Assembly: GCA_017425245.1 (NCBI GenBank)
Contig: JAFOOX010000040.1
Location: 26,269-90,268 of the forward strand
Source of the DNA: Gammaproteobacteria bacterium
Lineage (GTDB): Bacteria; Pseudomonadota; Gammaproteobacteria; Enterobacterales; Neiellaceae
Direction of reading: 5' to 3'
DNA length: 64,000 nt
The first letter of the stretch is position 1. Every line of letters begins with the position of its first letter. The position numbers were made by a program, and so were the translations under genes. This document shows positions 19,465 through 27,581 of this stretch, one piece after another. The notes below the pieces were generated by a model. It had not been told where the DNA came from and did no database searches. It saw only the letters and a program-made list of their open reading frames with translations.

Positions 19465-20640
19465 ATGAAGAATATTTTGTTTGTTTACAAGGAAGAATAT
19501 CCTTGGGATATTAGAGTCGAGAAGATTGTAAACACATTGAAGGGCCAGCATCGCGTTACGTTGCTTGCGAGAAACAATGATGATCGTAGGGACAGTGAAC
19601 AAGCCGACGGTTACTTGATTAAACGGTTGCCATATTTCAGGTTTTTGCCGAGAACCATCAACAGGGTTATTCAAATGAGCTTTTGGTTCAATCCTTTGTG
19701 GATTGTTCTGATGGTTAAGATGTTGCGGCACATGTCCGTAGATGTGTTGATCATTCGTGATTTGCCATTGATGCCTTTAGCAGTAATTTTAAAGAAATTT
19801 TTTAAGATGCGCGTGATATTTGATATGGCAGAGTGTTACCCCTTGATGTATGAATCATATGCTCAGTTCAGACAGCAGAGTATTGGCGAGAAAATGCTAA
19901 AAAGCAGTTATCTGGCTGCGAGGGCTGAGCGCTTTTCTTTAAATCGCTGCGATCATGTATGGGTCATGATTGAAGAAAGTCGGGACCGCCTATTGGAAAT
20001 GGGGCTAAATGGCGAAAAGATATCTATCGTTAGCAATACTCCACTTCTTCCTGCCAATCTAGTCAGAAAAATTCATCATGGCTGTGAATTGCGTATTGCT
20101 TACGTAGGCTTCCTTACTCCGCTAAGGGGTCTTGATTATCTGATAGAGGCCATCGGGGTTTTTGTCAATCACCCACTAGGCGGGTCTGACATACGCTTAG
20201 ACATTGTCGGTAAGGGCGAGTCCAAAGCCGAGCTTCAGTTACTTGTAGATCAGTTGGGTCTCAGTCGCTATATTTTTATTCATGGTTGGTTAGATAATGA
20301 TGCTGTCCATAGAATTCTTGATGCGGCAAATGTTGGAACGCTTACTTATCGAATTTGTAGCCACTGGAACAATACCATTCCCAACAAACTATTTGACTAT
20401 ATGCTAAACGGATTGCCGGTAATGGCTACTGAAGTGAAACCTATAAAAAGAATACTTGGGGAGACCGGAGCCGGTATAACTTCTGTCCCGGATTCGAGCG
20501 CTCTCGCCGATGTTCTAATTGAGCTTAAATCGGCAGCCTTGAGAAACGCTATGGGAGAAAAAGGAATGCTGGCAGTCCAAAATCGCTACAATTGGAATTA
20601 CGAAGAACGGGTGCTCAACGAAACTGTTGAACGATGGTAG
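19465..20640 (+). CDS. Family 4 glycosyltransferase
   Basis: GT4-type glycosyltransferase, 391 residues. The N-terminus MKNILFVYKEEYPWDIRVEK is typical of polysaccharide transferases, and the C-terminal half has AYVGFLTPLRGLDYLIEA and the NKLFDYMLNGLPVMAT donor-site motif. An Asp-rich turn at RDLPLMPL precedes DMAECYPLMYESY, a feature of GTs that act on lipid-linked sugars. It is the last gene of the left-to-right glycan run; about 500 non-coding bases follow. One base separates it from the ATP-grasp gene. Low GC indicates the same origin as its neighbours. Confidence 0.88.
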   Translation: MKNILFVYKEEYPWDIRVEKIVNTLKGQHRVTLLARNNDDRRDSEQADGYLIKRLPYFRFLPRTINRVIQMSFWFNPLWIVLMVKMLRHMSVDVLIIRDLPLMPLAVILKKFFKMRVIFDMAECYPLMYESYAQFRQQSIGEKMLKSSYLAARAERFSLNRCDHVWVMIEESRDRLLEMGLNGEKISIVSNTPLLPANLVRKIHHGCELRIAYVGFLTPLRGLDYLIEAIGVFVNHPLGGSDIRLDIVGKGESKAELQLLVDQLGLSRYIFIHGWLDNDAVHRILDAANVGTLTYRICSHWNNTIPNKLFDYMLNGLPVMATEVKPIKRILGETGAGITSVPDSSALADVLIELKSAALRNAMGEKGMLAVQNRYNWNYEERVLNETVERW

Positions 20641-21142
20641 ATTCGTTCACAGGGTTGTTTAAAGGAGCCATGGCGGGTAGGCGTTTATTCCCGTTCTTCG
20701 GCGGATTTCAATGTCCCGCATCTAGCAAAGTGCTTGTCTACAAAGACTATTTTGCTGACAGTAAGTCATCGCTATCCACTTTTTAGGCCGGTTCGCATTG
20801 CAAGATCTCCAGCGTAAGCTAAGCTGAGATGTGGTAGGGCGCTACGCGCGGTTGGGAAGTGGTAGAAGTGGTAAGTGTTTGATTTTTATTATTTCATTAG
20901 GGTGTCGACGTTATGAGTTGCGATGGCTGACGGTTTTTCGGGCCTTAGTCATCGCACGAGGGTGTAGCTGTAACGAAGTCACATTATAATCTAATGATTA
21001 AGGTTTATGTAGGCGAGCGTTCAGAGTTTTAGAAAGTCGGACTCGTTGAGCGCTCTGGTGAGGTATGATAAATGGCTTTGTGATCTTGCATTGCAGGGTA
21101 ATAGCGCCGGAAATTTTAATTCGAGTTGAGAGGTAATTGGCT
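20641..21142. other. Non-coding stretch of about 500 bases with possible promoter
   Basis: No convincing gene. A TATAAT hexamer at 20985-20990 could be a -10 element for the secreted-protein gene starting at 21143, but the expected -35 region is poor. A 38-codon reading frame starts at ATG 20670 after an AAAGGAG; it ends in VYKDYFADSKSSLSTF and may be chance or a gene remnant. The segment at 20820-20880 is rich in short AAGTGGT-like direct repeats. No strong terminator hairpin with a T-run is seen after the glycosyltransferase. The length and lack of genes suggest an insertion or recombination boundary. Confidence 0.5.
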
Positions 21143-22675
21143 ATGTTCGACCTAAGTATAGTGAGGCCAAATTCCTTTGGCGCTGGAGTGGCTTTGAAGG
21201 CCATCTTCGGAGGGGGTTGCGCTTTCGCATTAGCTTTTATGGTCGGAGCTCAACCGGTAATTGATAGTGTTAGTATCAAAGAACGGCTTGAGGGGGGTTC
21301 AAACGGAAGGGCGTTTGAGTCTGCCACAATAGTAAAAATTGTCGGGGCTGGGTTTGGGGAGAAGCAGAGAGGGGGACCTCCGATTCTTTGGGATCGGGTT
21401 GGTTCTTTTCGCGGGATAGATGGTGAATACAGGCATGGGGATGGTGCGATTGATTCGCCATTTGAAAATGGCACAGCCGTTTCCGGTGCAGATGAACGGC
21501 AACCTTGGGCTGAAGCGTCATATGCCGGGTTGTATGGCAAAGAAGATAATGCGGTATATGTGAAGGAAGATGGGGAAGCATTGGAAGTCAAGACTATCGG
21601 CGACGGTATTGTTAGGCGTGTCGTCAAAGAACGGACATCTGAAGATCCAGGGCAATATGTAGTGAATGGGCCACAGGGCTTCATTGGTAAACCGCGCGAG
21701 TATGGTGGAAAGAATCCGCCGCCGGGCAATGATTATTTATACGTTTCTTGGTGGGTAAAGCAAAAATACCACCCAGCCCGAGTGTCGAATTATACGCTTA
21801 GTTATGAGGCTGGCAAGTTCCTTCCGGGCGATACTTTTCTGGTAGAGGGTACGAGATACACGGGAAAAGTGCTTGGTTTTCCGAGCGCTGATGGAAATTT
21901 TGCTGCTGTAGTGTTTTCTGACAGGGCAATGATAGGCGCAAAGGCTCTCGGGAAAAGATTAGTTAAAACTGATTCAAAGGGGGCGTTGATTACCGGCCCT
22001 GGCGCTGCTGTGGCGATTCCAGGCTCACCTTACAACTCTGATGGTTCAAATAAGTTTCTGAGAGTATGGGATAACCCGAACGGTAAAGGTTTCAGGTTGT
22101 CGTGGACGCAGACTACGTTGGGTTTCGGGGTGGTTCCTGGTGCCACAAAGCCAAACGTTTGGTATACATGGCCTGGAGTGGAAAACGAATGGAATCATGC
22201 TGAACTTGAAGTTGACTTAAAGGCGTTGAAATTAAGGGCGTGGGTAAATAACGCGCTTTTTGTAAATGTTAGTCTGGAGAGTGCGGCTCGAGACAAGAAT
22301 TTTAGTCCGACAGTAAGTTTGCTAGGCTGGGATGGCCAATATCAATACTATCAGCTGACTGAATTCGGTGACATCTATATAGATAATAGTCTCCAGCGAG
22401 TTATTGTTTCTAATAAGGCAACTTGGGCAGAGGCGTCTGTGGCTCCGGCGGTTGCTTCCTCTGGGGCTAGTCTGGTAGCGCCGAGATTGAAAGAAGTACA
22501 GTATCCATTGAAATGGACTGACACGGAGATTGAGGCCGAGATATATGTCGGCGCGTATGAGCATTGTGCTGTCGATGGGCTTTACCTTTACGTTTCAAAC
22601 GGCTCAGGGGTGTTCAACGCGGATGGCTATAAATTACCAGGTAAGGCGTGTCCTGCGGCACCAAAGATTTTATAA
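21143..22675 (+). CDS. Secreted protein of unknown function
   Basis: About 510 residues, not recognised. The N-terminus has a basic start, a hydrophobic stretch (LKAIFGGGCAFALAFMVGAQP) and a likely signal-peptidase site after GAQ, so it should leave the cytoplasm. Residues around 20-150 read like an IPT/TIG-like beta domain (PVIDSVSIKERLEGGSNGRA, TIVKIVGAGFGE), and the region 290-410 (KFLRVWDNPNGKGFRLSW, WNHAELEVDLKALKLRAWV) looks like a lectin or LamG-like beta-sandwich. No PEP-CTERM tail; the end is GKACPAAPKIL. I chose ATG 21143 (GAGAGG nine bases upstream) over TTG 21137. It is followed by a lipoprotein gene in the same direction, so the two may work together in glycan binding. Confidence 0.75.
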   Translation: MFDLSIVRPNSFGAGVALKAIFGGGCAFALAFMVGAQPVIDSVSIKERLEGGSNGRAFESATIVKIVGAGFGEKQRGGPPILWDRVGSFRGIDGEYRHGDGAIDSPFENGTAVSGADERQPWAEASYAGLYGKEDNAVYVKEDGEALEVKTIGDGIVRRVVKERTSEDPGQYVVNGPQGFIGKPREYGGKNPPPGNDYLYVSWWVKQKYHPARVSNYTLSYEAGKFLPGDTFLVEGTRYTGKVLGFPSADGNFAAVVFSDRAMIGAKALGKRLVKTDSKGALITGPGAAVAIPGSPYNSDGSNKFLRVWDNPNGKGFRLSWTQTTLGFGVVPGATKPNVWYTWPGVENEWNHAELEVDLKALKLRAWVNNALFVNVSLESAARDKNFSPTVSLLGWDGQYQYYQLTEFGDIYIDNSLQRVIVSNKATWAEASVAPAVASSGASLVAPRLKEVQYPLKWTDTEIEAEIYVGAYEHCAVDGLYLYVSNGSGVFNADGYKLPGKACPAAPKIL

Positions 22676-22736
22676 CTTCTGGAGTCAGGGTTGATTGTGG
22701 CGTTTCGTAGCTCGAAAAGTTCGGGAGGGTATATAG

Positions 22737-24011
22737 ATGTGCCAGAAACTGCTCCAAAAGGCTACTGTGATGCTAGCATTGGTTGTGTCAGGCTGCGCCA
22801 CTCACACTCAGGTTGAGATTCCTGCCACAGCGGCAGGAGCGGAGCTGCCGACCGGGGCGCTTATAATGGATGTGTGGCCTGATGTGAATGATCCCTCAGC
22901 AGATGCAAATTGGTATGCTGCTACAATGGGCACTCCAGCGTTTAGTAGGTTTATAGCTTCTGCTGACGTGGCCTCTATACCTAATCACTTGTTTGTTGGA
23001 AAATTGTCGGGGTATTTCATCCCTGAGGTCGATGGTTCATACGTATTGGCCATTTCGGGCGAGCAGACGGGGGCATTGTATTTTTCGGGAGTTGGTGGAG
23101 ATTCGACTCTTGGGTTAGTCGCGTCTTTCTCTGCGCCGACCGGGCGTAAGGTGTGGACGACGCAGAGCTCTCAGCTCAGCAAGTCGTATTCTTTGAAAGC
23201 TGGAGTAAGGTACCCCTTCGATGCGTTCGTGTGGGACAGGGCTGCCTATGACTACCTTGCTGTGGCGTGGGCGAAAGTTAACGCTGATGGTAGCTTGACC
23301 CCTTTTCAGATTGTTGGTGGCAACACTGTCGCTCCAAGAATTGACACCAAGGACCCTGAGGCCGATCAGAAGTCCTATGAAACCGGCTATCGGGTTGGCT
23401 ATACAGATGGTCGTTATTCATTTCCGTTTGACCTTTCTTTTCCTTTTAGAGACTCAGATGGTGATGGATTGCCTGATAATTGGGAGATCGCTCACGGTCT
23501 AAACCCCAATAGTGATGGAGATGCATTGCTAGATCACGATGGTGATGGTCTTTATGCGCTTTTGGAGTTCATGATTGGTTCGAATCCGATGGCCGCAGAT
23601 ACTGATGGTGACGGTTTGCCTGACGGATGGGAGTATGCCCGTGGTTTAGGCGTCTTGGATGCAACAGATGCTGCTTCTTTAGACCCTGTGAGCGGGCTCA
23701 CATTCTTGGCTCTTTATAAGGCAGAGACCGGACCTAAGTATGTTTTGAGCTTCACATGGGCTCCCGTGCTGGTGCGGGAAGACGGTACAGCTATTGCCGA
23801 AGATGAAATTGCAACGCTGGTTGTTCAGTATGGGCTAGATGGCAGCAACCTTGATGCCACCTATGAAATGCCAGCGCCAGCGGCTGGTGCCGTTGATGTA
23901 CCAGTGACTGAGTTGGGAACCTACTACGTCTCGTTGCTAGTCAAGGATATCAACGGGATCATGAGTGAGGCATCGGCCTCCATTGAAGTTCGCGCCCGAA
24001 CATTGGATTGA
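22737..24011 (+). CDS. PA14-like lipoprotein with thrombospondin type-3 calcium repeats
   Basis: Secreted lipoprotein of 424 residues: signal peptide with lipobox VVSG/C near residue 21. Residues about 40-195 resemble a PA14 domain (beta-barrel with VGKLSGYFIPEVDGSYVLAI and KAGVRYPFDAFVWDRA), often carbohydrate-binding. Residues about 235-305 hold Asp-rich DSDGDGLPDNWE, HDGDGLYALLE and DTDGDGLPDGWE units, typical calcium-binding TSP3 repeats. A final beta domain (about 335-420) resembles a cadherin- or FN3-like fold. GGGAGGG lies eight bases before the ATG. With the preceding secreted protein it probably forms a surface module tied to the EPS; no enzymatic residues are evident. Confidence 0.82.
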   Translation: MCQKLLQKATVMLALVVSGCATHTQVEIPATAAGAELPTGALIMDVWPDVNDPSADANWYAATMGTPAFSRFIASADVASIPNHLFVGKLSGYFIPEVDGSYVLAISGEQTGALYFSGVGGDSTLGLVASFSAPTGRKVWTTQSSQLSKSYSLKAGVRYPFDAFVWDRAAYDYLAVAWAKVNADGSLTPFQIVGGNTVAPRIDTKDPEADQKSYETGYRVGYTDGRYSFPFDLSFPFRDSDGDGLPDNWEIAHGLNPNSDGDALLDHDGDGLYALLEFMIGSNPMAADTDGDGLPDGWEYARGLGVLDATDAASLDPVSGLTFLALYKAETGPKYVLSFTWAPVLVREDGTAIAEDEIATLVVQYGLDGSNLDATYEMPAPAAGAVDVPVTELGTYYVSLLVKDINGIMSEASASIEVRARTLD

Positions 24012-24396
24012 TGTATGGATGCGGTTCTAAGGGGGAAACCAGTCGTTGGGCACGTCATTCCGCACCTGATTCTGGATTTTTTTCGGCGACGTTCGCTACA
24101 CGTTTGACGAAGTTTGCTAGGTTCCGCGATTCTCACCGTTTGGCTCCAGCCTGCGGTAGGTATGCCGATGATGGTTAAGACATCTGTGATCTGGTCATAC
24201 CTTGGCAACTTAACCGAGCAACACTAATGCAAGACACCATTGGTGTCAGGAAGTTATTTATCGGCCTCTTGGTCACGTGACATTCGTCACATAAAGCATT
24301 CTCGAAATTAGGTGCGGAATGACGGTTGGATCCACGACTACCGCTTGGGGGGCGATCCCGCCCAAGTGACCAACATCAGCATCGTTCAGGAGACCA
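24012..24396. other. Non-coding stretch with 14-base inverted repeat ends and a gene-like remnant
   Basis: A perfect inverted repeat, GTCATTCCGCACCT at 24054-24067 and AGGTGCGGAATGAC at 24310-24323, brackets about 270 bases without a gene. The repeats continue imperfectly inward (GATTCTGG against TCGAAATT). This could be a small miniature element or insertion-sequence remnant; no flanking target duplication is obvious. Just right of it, a short frame (DGWIHDYRLGGDPAQVTNIS and on to EVRAR) in 24321-24405 looks like the end of a lost protein and is read into the convergent acyltransferase gene. The GC of this piece is higher than the surrounding region. Confidence 0.45.
24054..24323. repeat. 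Candidate miniature element with 14-base inverted ends
   Basis: The outer ends are an exact 14-base inverted repeat. The interior has no transposase and no long open frame. Flanks (GGGCAC left, GGTTGG right) show no matching direct repeat, so insertion is not proven. It may equally be a long-range hairpin or the scar of a larger mobile element. Confidence 0.35.
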
Positions 24397-25494
24397 TCAT
24401 CGAGGTCCGTGCTCGCTGCTGGCAGATTCATTCATTAATCGGTTACGGAATTTCGGTAATAGAAGTGAGCTTAAATTCTTGGTGAGGGCGGTGGCAATGG
24501 GAGCCGTCATCCAGCTTGCGCCTACTACCAAGGCGATTTTGGTTGCTGCAGTAATAGGAGACTCTTTCACCGACAGCAATCCAAGCCATTTTTCACAAGC
24601 AAAGATAAAAAATGAGTGAGTCATGAATATCGAATAGGCGTGGGTGCTCGTATAGTCTAAGAATAGCCTGATATAAGTTAGCCGATATAAAACGGATAGA
24701 ATGATGTTACGCATTGCGATTATCGTGGCGACAGCAAAAAATGAGCACAGTAAGTAATATATGTCAGGAGCATAGGAATGGCTGGCTAGTCCGATCTCAA
24801 TTTGGAAGCTGTAAGGCAATGCTGCAGCGCCAAGGGCGCAAAATAGGGCCGCAGTGAGCGCAGTGCGAAGCATTTTGGGGTGATTTGTGTAGGTTATATA
24901 TAAAGCTCCTAGAAAGAAGAACCCTGCATTTGCAATTGGTTGGTACATATTGTGACCCGCTAAAAACAACTCACGATATATTGAAGATGAAAATTCTGCT
25001 GCTCCGAGTAGTAGGCTGATGACGATCGGTGGCAATAGCCATTTTCGAGATGCCTTGCTCAGTATGAAAAATGGTAAGCTAAGGACCACGATCACAATCA
25101 TGGCGTGTATGAACCAAACTTGACCTATTGGAAAAAACAGGTCTCCATTTTTTGGGATTATCAAGATTAGTCTCAGGAGACTATCAGGCATGGGCAGAGA
25201 TGCTTGCTGATTTAACGCCAATCCACCAATCACGGCAATAGCTATAATCGCATAGTAAGGGGTAGCGATGCTTATCATTCGTCTATAAAGGTAACTTCCA
25301 TTTGATGTGGAACGCAAGTAACTTCCGTAAGATACGGCCCCCGACACAAAAAATAGTAACGGCAACAAAGCGTGAAAAAATTCGGAGTAGGGTGGAAATA
25401 ACCAGAAGAGCCCAAGATGCCCCAGGACTACGCGCAAAATTGATACGCCACGAAGACTATTAAGATAATCGCGCGTTTCTTCTGAAATCTTCAC
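24397..25494 (-). CDS. Membrane O-acyltransferase (acyltransferase-3 family)
   Basis: Polytopic membrane protein of 365 residues of the OafA/acyltransferase-3 group. The diagnostic N-terminal stretch is present: LNSLRGVSILRVVLGHLGLF with the catalytic-type His, followed by LLPLLFFVSGAVSYGSYLRS. About ten membrane segments follow. It probably carries an acetyl (or other acyl) group across the inner membrane and places it on the EPS. The gene runs opposite to the preceding block. Upstream on the same strand lies an SGNH-type esterase gene (49 bases apart), a common partner in polysaccharide O-acetylation, which is frameshifted here. The last residues extend into the remnant described at 24,3xx, so the C-terminus may be altered. 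Confidence 0.85.
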   Translation of the reverse strand: MKISEETRDYLNSLRGVSILRVVLGHLGLFWLFPPYSEFFHALLPLLFFVSGAVSYGSYLRSTSNGSYLYRRMISIATPYYAIIAIAVIGGLALNQQASLPMPDSLLRLILIIPKNGDLFFPIGQVWFIHAMIVIVVLSLPFFILSKASRKWLLPPIVISLLLGAAEFSSSIYRELFLAGHNMYQPIANAGFFFLGALYITYTNHPKMLRTALTAALFCALGAAALPYSFQIEIGLASHSYAPDIYYLLCSFFAVATIIAMRNIILSVLYRLTYIRLFLDYTSTHAYSIFMTHSFFIFACEKWLGLLSVKESPITAATKIALVVGASWMTAPIATALTKNLSSLLLPKFRNRLMNESASSEHGPR

Positions 25495-25543
25495 AGCCTA
25501 GTCTCCCTAAAGTGGCCCCTGTGTGGGCCGGTCTGGCTCTTCA

Positions 25544-26314
25544 TTACTTATTGCAACTGGTTGTCAGCGGAGTCATTCGCCGTGCTGCTGCCATGACGTT
25601 GCCGGCCCATATCTTGTAAACTTCTGGGCTAAAGTGAACGCCATCTTCTGCATAATATCGCGGATTGGGCCGGCCGTTGGTATTGAGTAGTCCTTGATTG
25701 GCATCGATGAACGTCCATCCGTGAGCGGGTGCTTGCTGACGCATCCATTCGTTTGCCTGGCGGTAAGCTGGCCAACGATGAAATCTGGCTGGGCTAGGCT
25801 TGATGGCGAGCAAAAATAACCTGGCGAGTGGCAAGTTATGGTGGAATTTATCTGCGAATTGAATTAAAGGCGCGGTGAAGTTACTTAACTTTGCTCCATA
25901 TGCCAGATCATTGTCCCCTTCGTAAAAAAATACTAGTTTAGGGTTGTAACTAAATGCTAGATCATTAGAGAGAATGTTAACATCACGCATCGTGGAGCCA
26001 CCAAAGCCGCGATTGATGATCAAAACTACCGGCATCATGTTTGAATGTGTGCCTCATTCTGATAGTGCTGGAGCCAACAAATAGCATGCAGGCGTTACCC
26101 CTTTTTAGCTTTTGAGTCTCCTGCTCGAACTGTGCGAGAGCGGCAGACCAATTTTCTTTTGCTTGCTTGCGCTCGTAGGTTGCTGGTGTTCCTGTTAGTG
26201 TTTTTGTGCTTTGATTGGCTTGTGTGGAGAAAGCCAAGACACACAGGATGATAACCCCAAAAAAACATGTGGCGTAGCTATAAAGCAGAAGCGAGGCATG
26301 CGGTTTGTGGTCAT
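25544..26314 (-). pseudogene. SGNH/GDSL hydrolase, interrupted by two frameshifts
   Basis: Three frames together spell one exported SGNH hydrolase of about 255 residues. Frame 1 (from ATG 26314) gives MTTNRMPRFCFIATPHV; after a run of seven T (plus-strand A7 at 26259-26265) the second frame continues as GVIILCVLAFSTQAN, completing a signal peptide. This frame runs through block I, CMLFVGSSTIRM, then breaks near 26037-26045, and the third frame continues NRGFGGSTMRDV, block III YEGDNDLA and block V DGVHFSPE. All catalytic blocks (Ser, Gly, Asn, Asp/His) survive, so the breaks are recent or are sequencing errors; the homopolymer one is the more suspect. Probable former job: glycan O-acetyl transfer or removal with the adjacent acyltransferase. 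Confidence 0.8.
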
Positions 26315-26438
26315 AGGCTCACGGCTATAGTAATGACAGGGGCACGCTACCCAGTTAGATGGCGGTGATTGCAGCATTGTGCGGTGCAGCAGAAGTCGCT
26401 ATTGTCCTGATTTGCAGGTGGCGAGGGAAGGCAGAGTT

Positions 26439-27581
26439 GTGATTATTATCTTAGAACCAGTGCGCACGGGGCTAGAACACCAGGCGTTCAACACCGCCCT
26501 TATCCAGGCAGCAGTGGTGGCCTTCCCCGGCCAAGAGATTCAGTTCTGGGCAGATCAGTCCCACTTGGATTCTATTGCCGACATGTTGGGACCAGCGCAT
26601 GGCGTCAGGTTGATGGCGGTCGCCATTGCTCCACGTCGCGCCAGTTTGTGGCAGCGCTTTTGGCCAGACAACATCCTTGCGCGGCAGGCTTTGGCGTGTG
26701 CGCAGGAGCCCGGTAGTCGCGTCGTGTTCTCGTCCATCAGTACCCCATTATTGTGGGCTTGCCGCTTGCGGATGTTTGCCAAGCCCAGTCATCAGGTGGG
26801 GGCCGTGCTGCACGGTGGCTTGGCCGAGCTACGCTGGCGTCCCAAATTCAACCTGTGGAAGCGCTGGACCGGCTTGCGCTGGGCGTTGGCCAACAGCCCA
26901 GACTGGATGAGGTTTTGGGTGCTGGAGCCGAGTATTGCTGAAGCGCTGGTGCGTTTTGCGCCTGAACTGGTGGCTCGTTTTGCAGTGTTCCCCCATCCGT
27001 TGCCGCCTGATCTTGTTGGCGTAGAACACCAAGCGCCGCAAGCGCCATTGACGATCGGTTTGCTGGGGTTGGCGACGCCACAAAAAGGGTTGCTGCGCTT
27101 TCTGGCAATTTCCGAAGCCCTGCAGGGCAAGGGGGCCGAATATCATCTGGTGGGCAGAATCCATCAGGAGTGGCGGAGTCGAGTGGAAGGCCGACTCGGC
27201 GTGTTGGCGCGGAAACCGGAGCAGCAGCCGATGGCCCGCGAGCTCTTTGTCAGTCGTGCCCGCCAGTTGAGCTACGCTGCCTTCTTTTTCGATGGTGAGC
27301 ACTATGCGCTGACGGCATCAGGCGTGTTGCTCGACTGTATCGCCATGGGTATTCCGCTGCTTGGATGCCGTCACCCGTTATTTACGGCGTTGGAGGCGGA
27401 GGTTGGCGAAATTGGTCATTTTTGTCAGCCAGGCGAAGAGACTGCCATGGTTGATCAGGTGATCACGAGCTTTGATCCGGTGCGTCACCGGCAACAGTGT
27501 GAAGCGATGCTACGGCTGCGTGAGCCACGCATGATTGCCGCCTTGGCGGCTCGTCTCCAAGGGTTATTGCCGCCCCGTTAG
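26439..27581 (+). CDS. Glycosyltransferase (GT-B fold), EPS cluster
   Basis: About 380 residues, GT-B type: IIILEPVRTGLEHQAFNTAL at the N-terminus and TIGLLGLATPQKGLLRFLAI starting the donor domain, with YALTASGVLLDCIAMGIPLL near the donor site. The family is less clear than for its neighbours, but it reads as a GT4-like enzyme. Start choice is uncertain: GTG at 26439 has GGGAAGG eight bases upstream, while an open frame runs back to GTG 26379. It is divergent from the SGNH/acyltransferase pair and its stop overlaps the convergent glycosyltransferase gene by four bases. GC is higher than in the preceding island, marking the right boundary of the low-GC segment. Confidence 0.8.
   Translation: MIIILEPVRTGLEHQAFNTALIQAAVVAFPGQEIQFWADQSHLDSIADMLGPAHGVRLMAVAIAPRRASLWQRFWPDNILARQALACAQEPGSRVVFSSISTPLLWACRLRMFAKPSHQVGAVLHGGLAELRWRPKFNLWKRWTGLRWALANSPDWMRFWVLEPSIAEALVRFAPELVARFAVFPHPLPPDLVGVEHQAPQAPLTIGLLGLATPQKGLLRFLAISEALQGKGAEYHLVGRIHQEWRSRVEGRLGVLARKPEQQPMARELFVSRARQLSYAAFFFDGEHYALTASGVLLDCIAMGIPLLGCRHPLFTALEAEVGEIGHFCQPGEETAMVDQVITSFDPVRHRQQCEAMLRLREPRMIAALAARLQGLLPPR

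Noticed and set aside
24326..24619. 97-codon plus-strand frame over the acyltransferase 3' end
   Set aside because: Low-complexity start and no homology seen; it overlaps a well-supported membrane acyltransferase.
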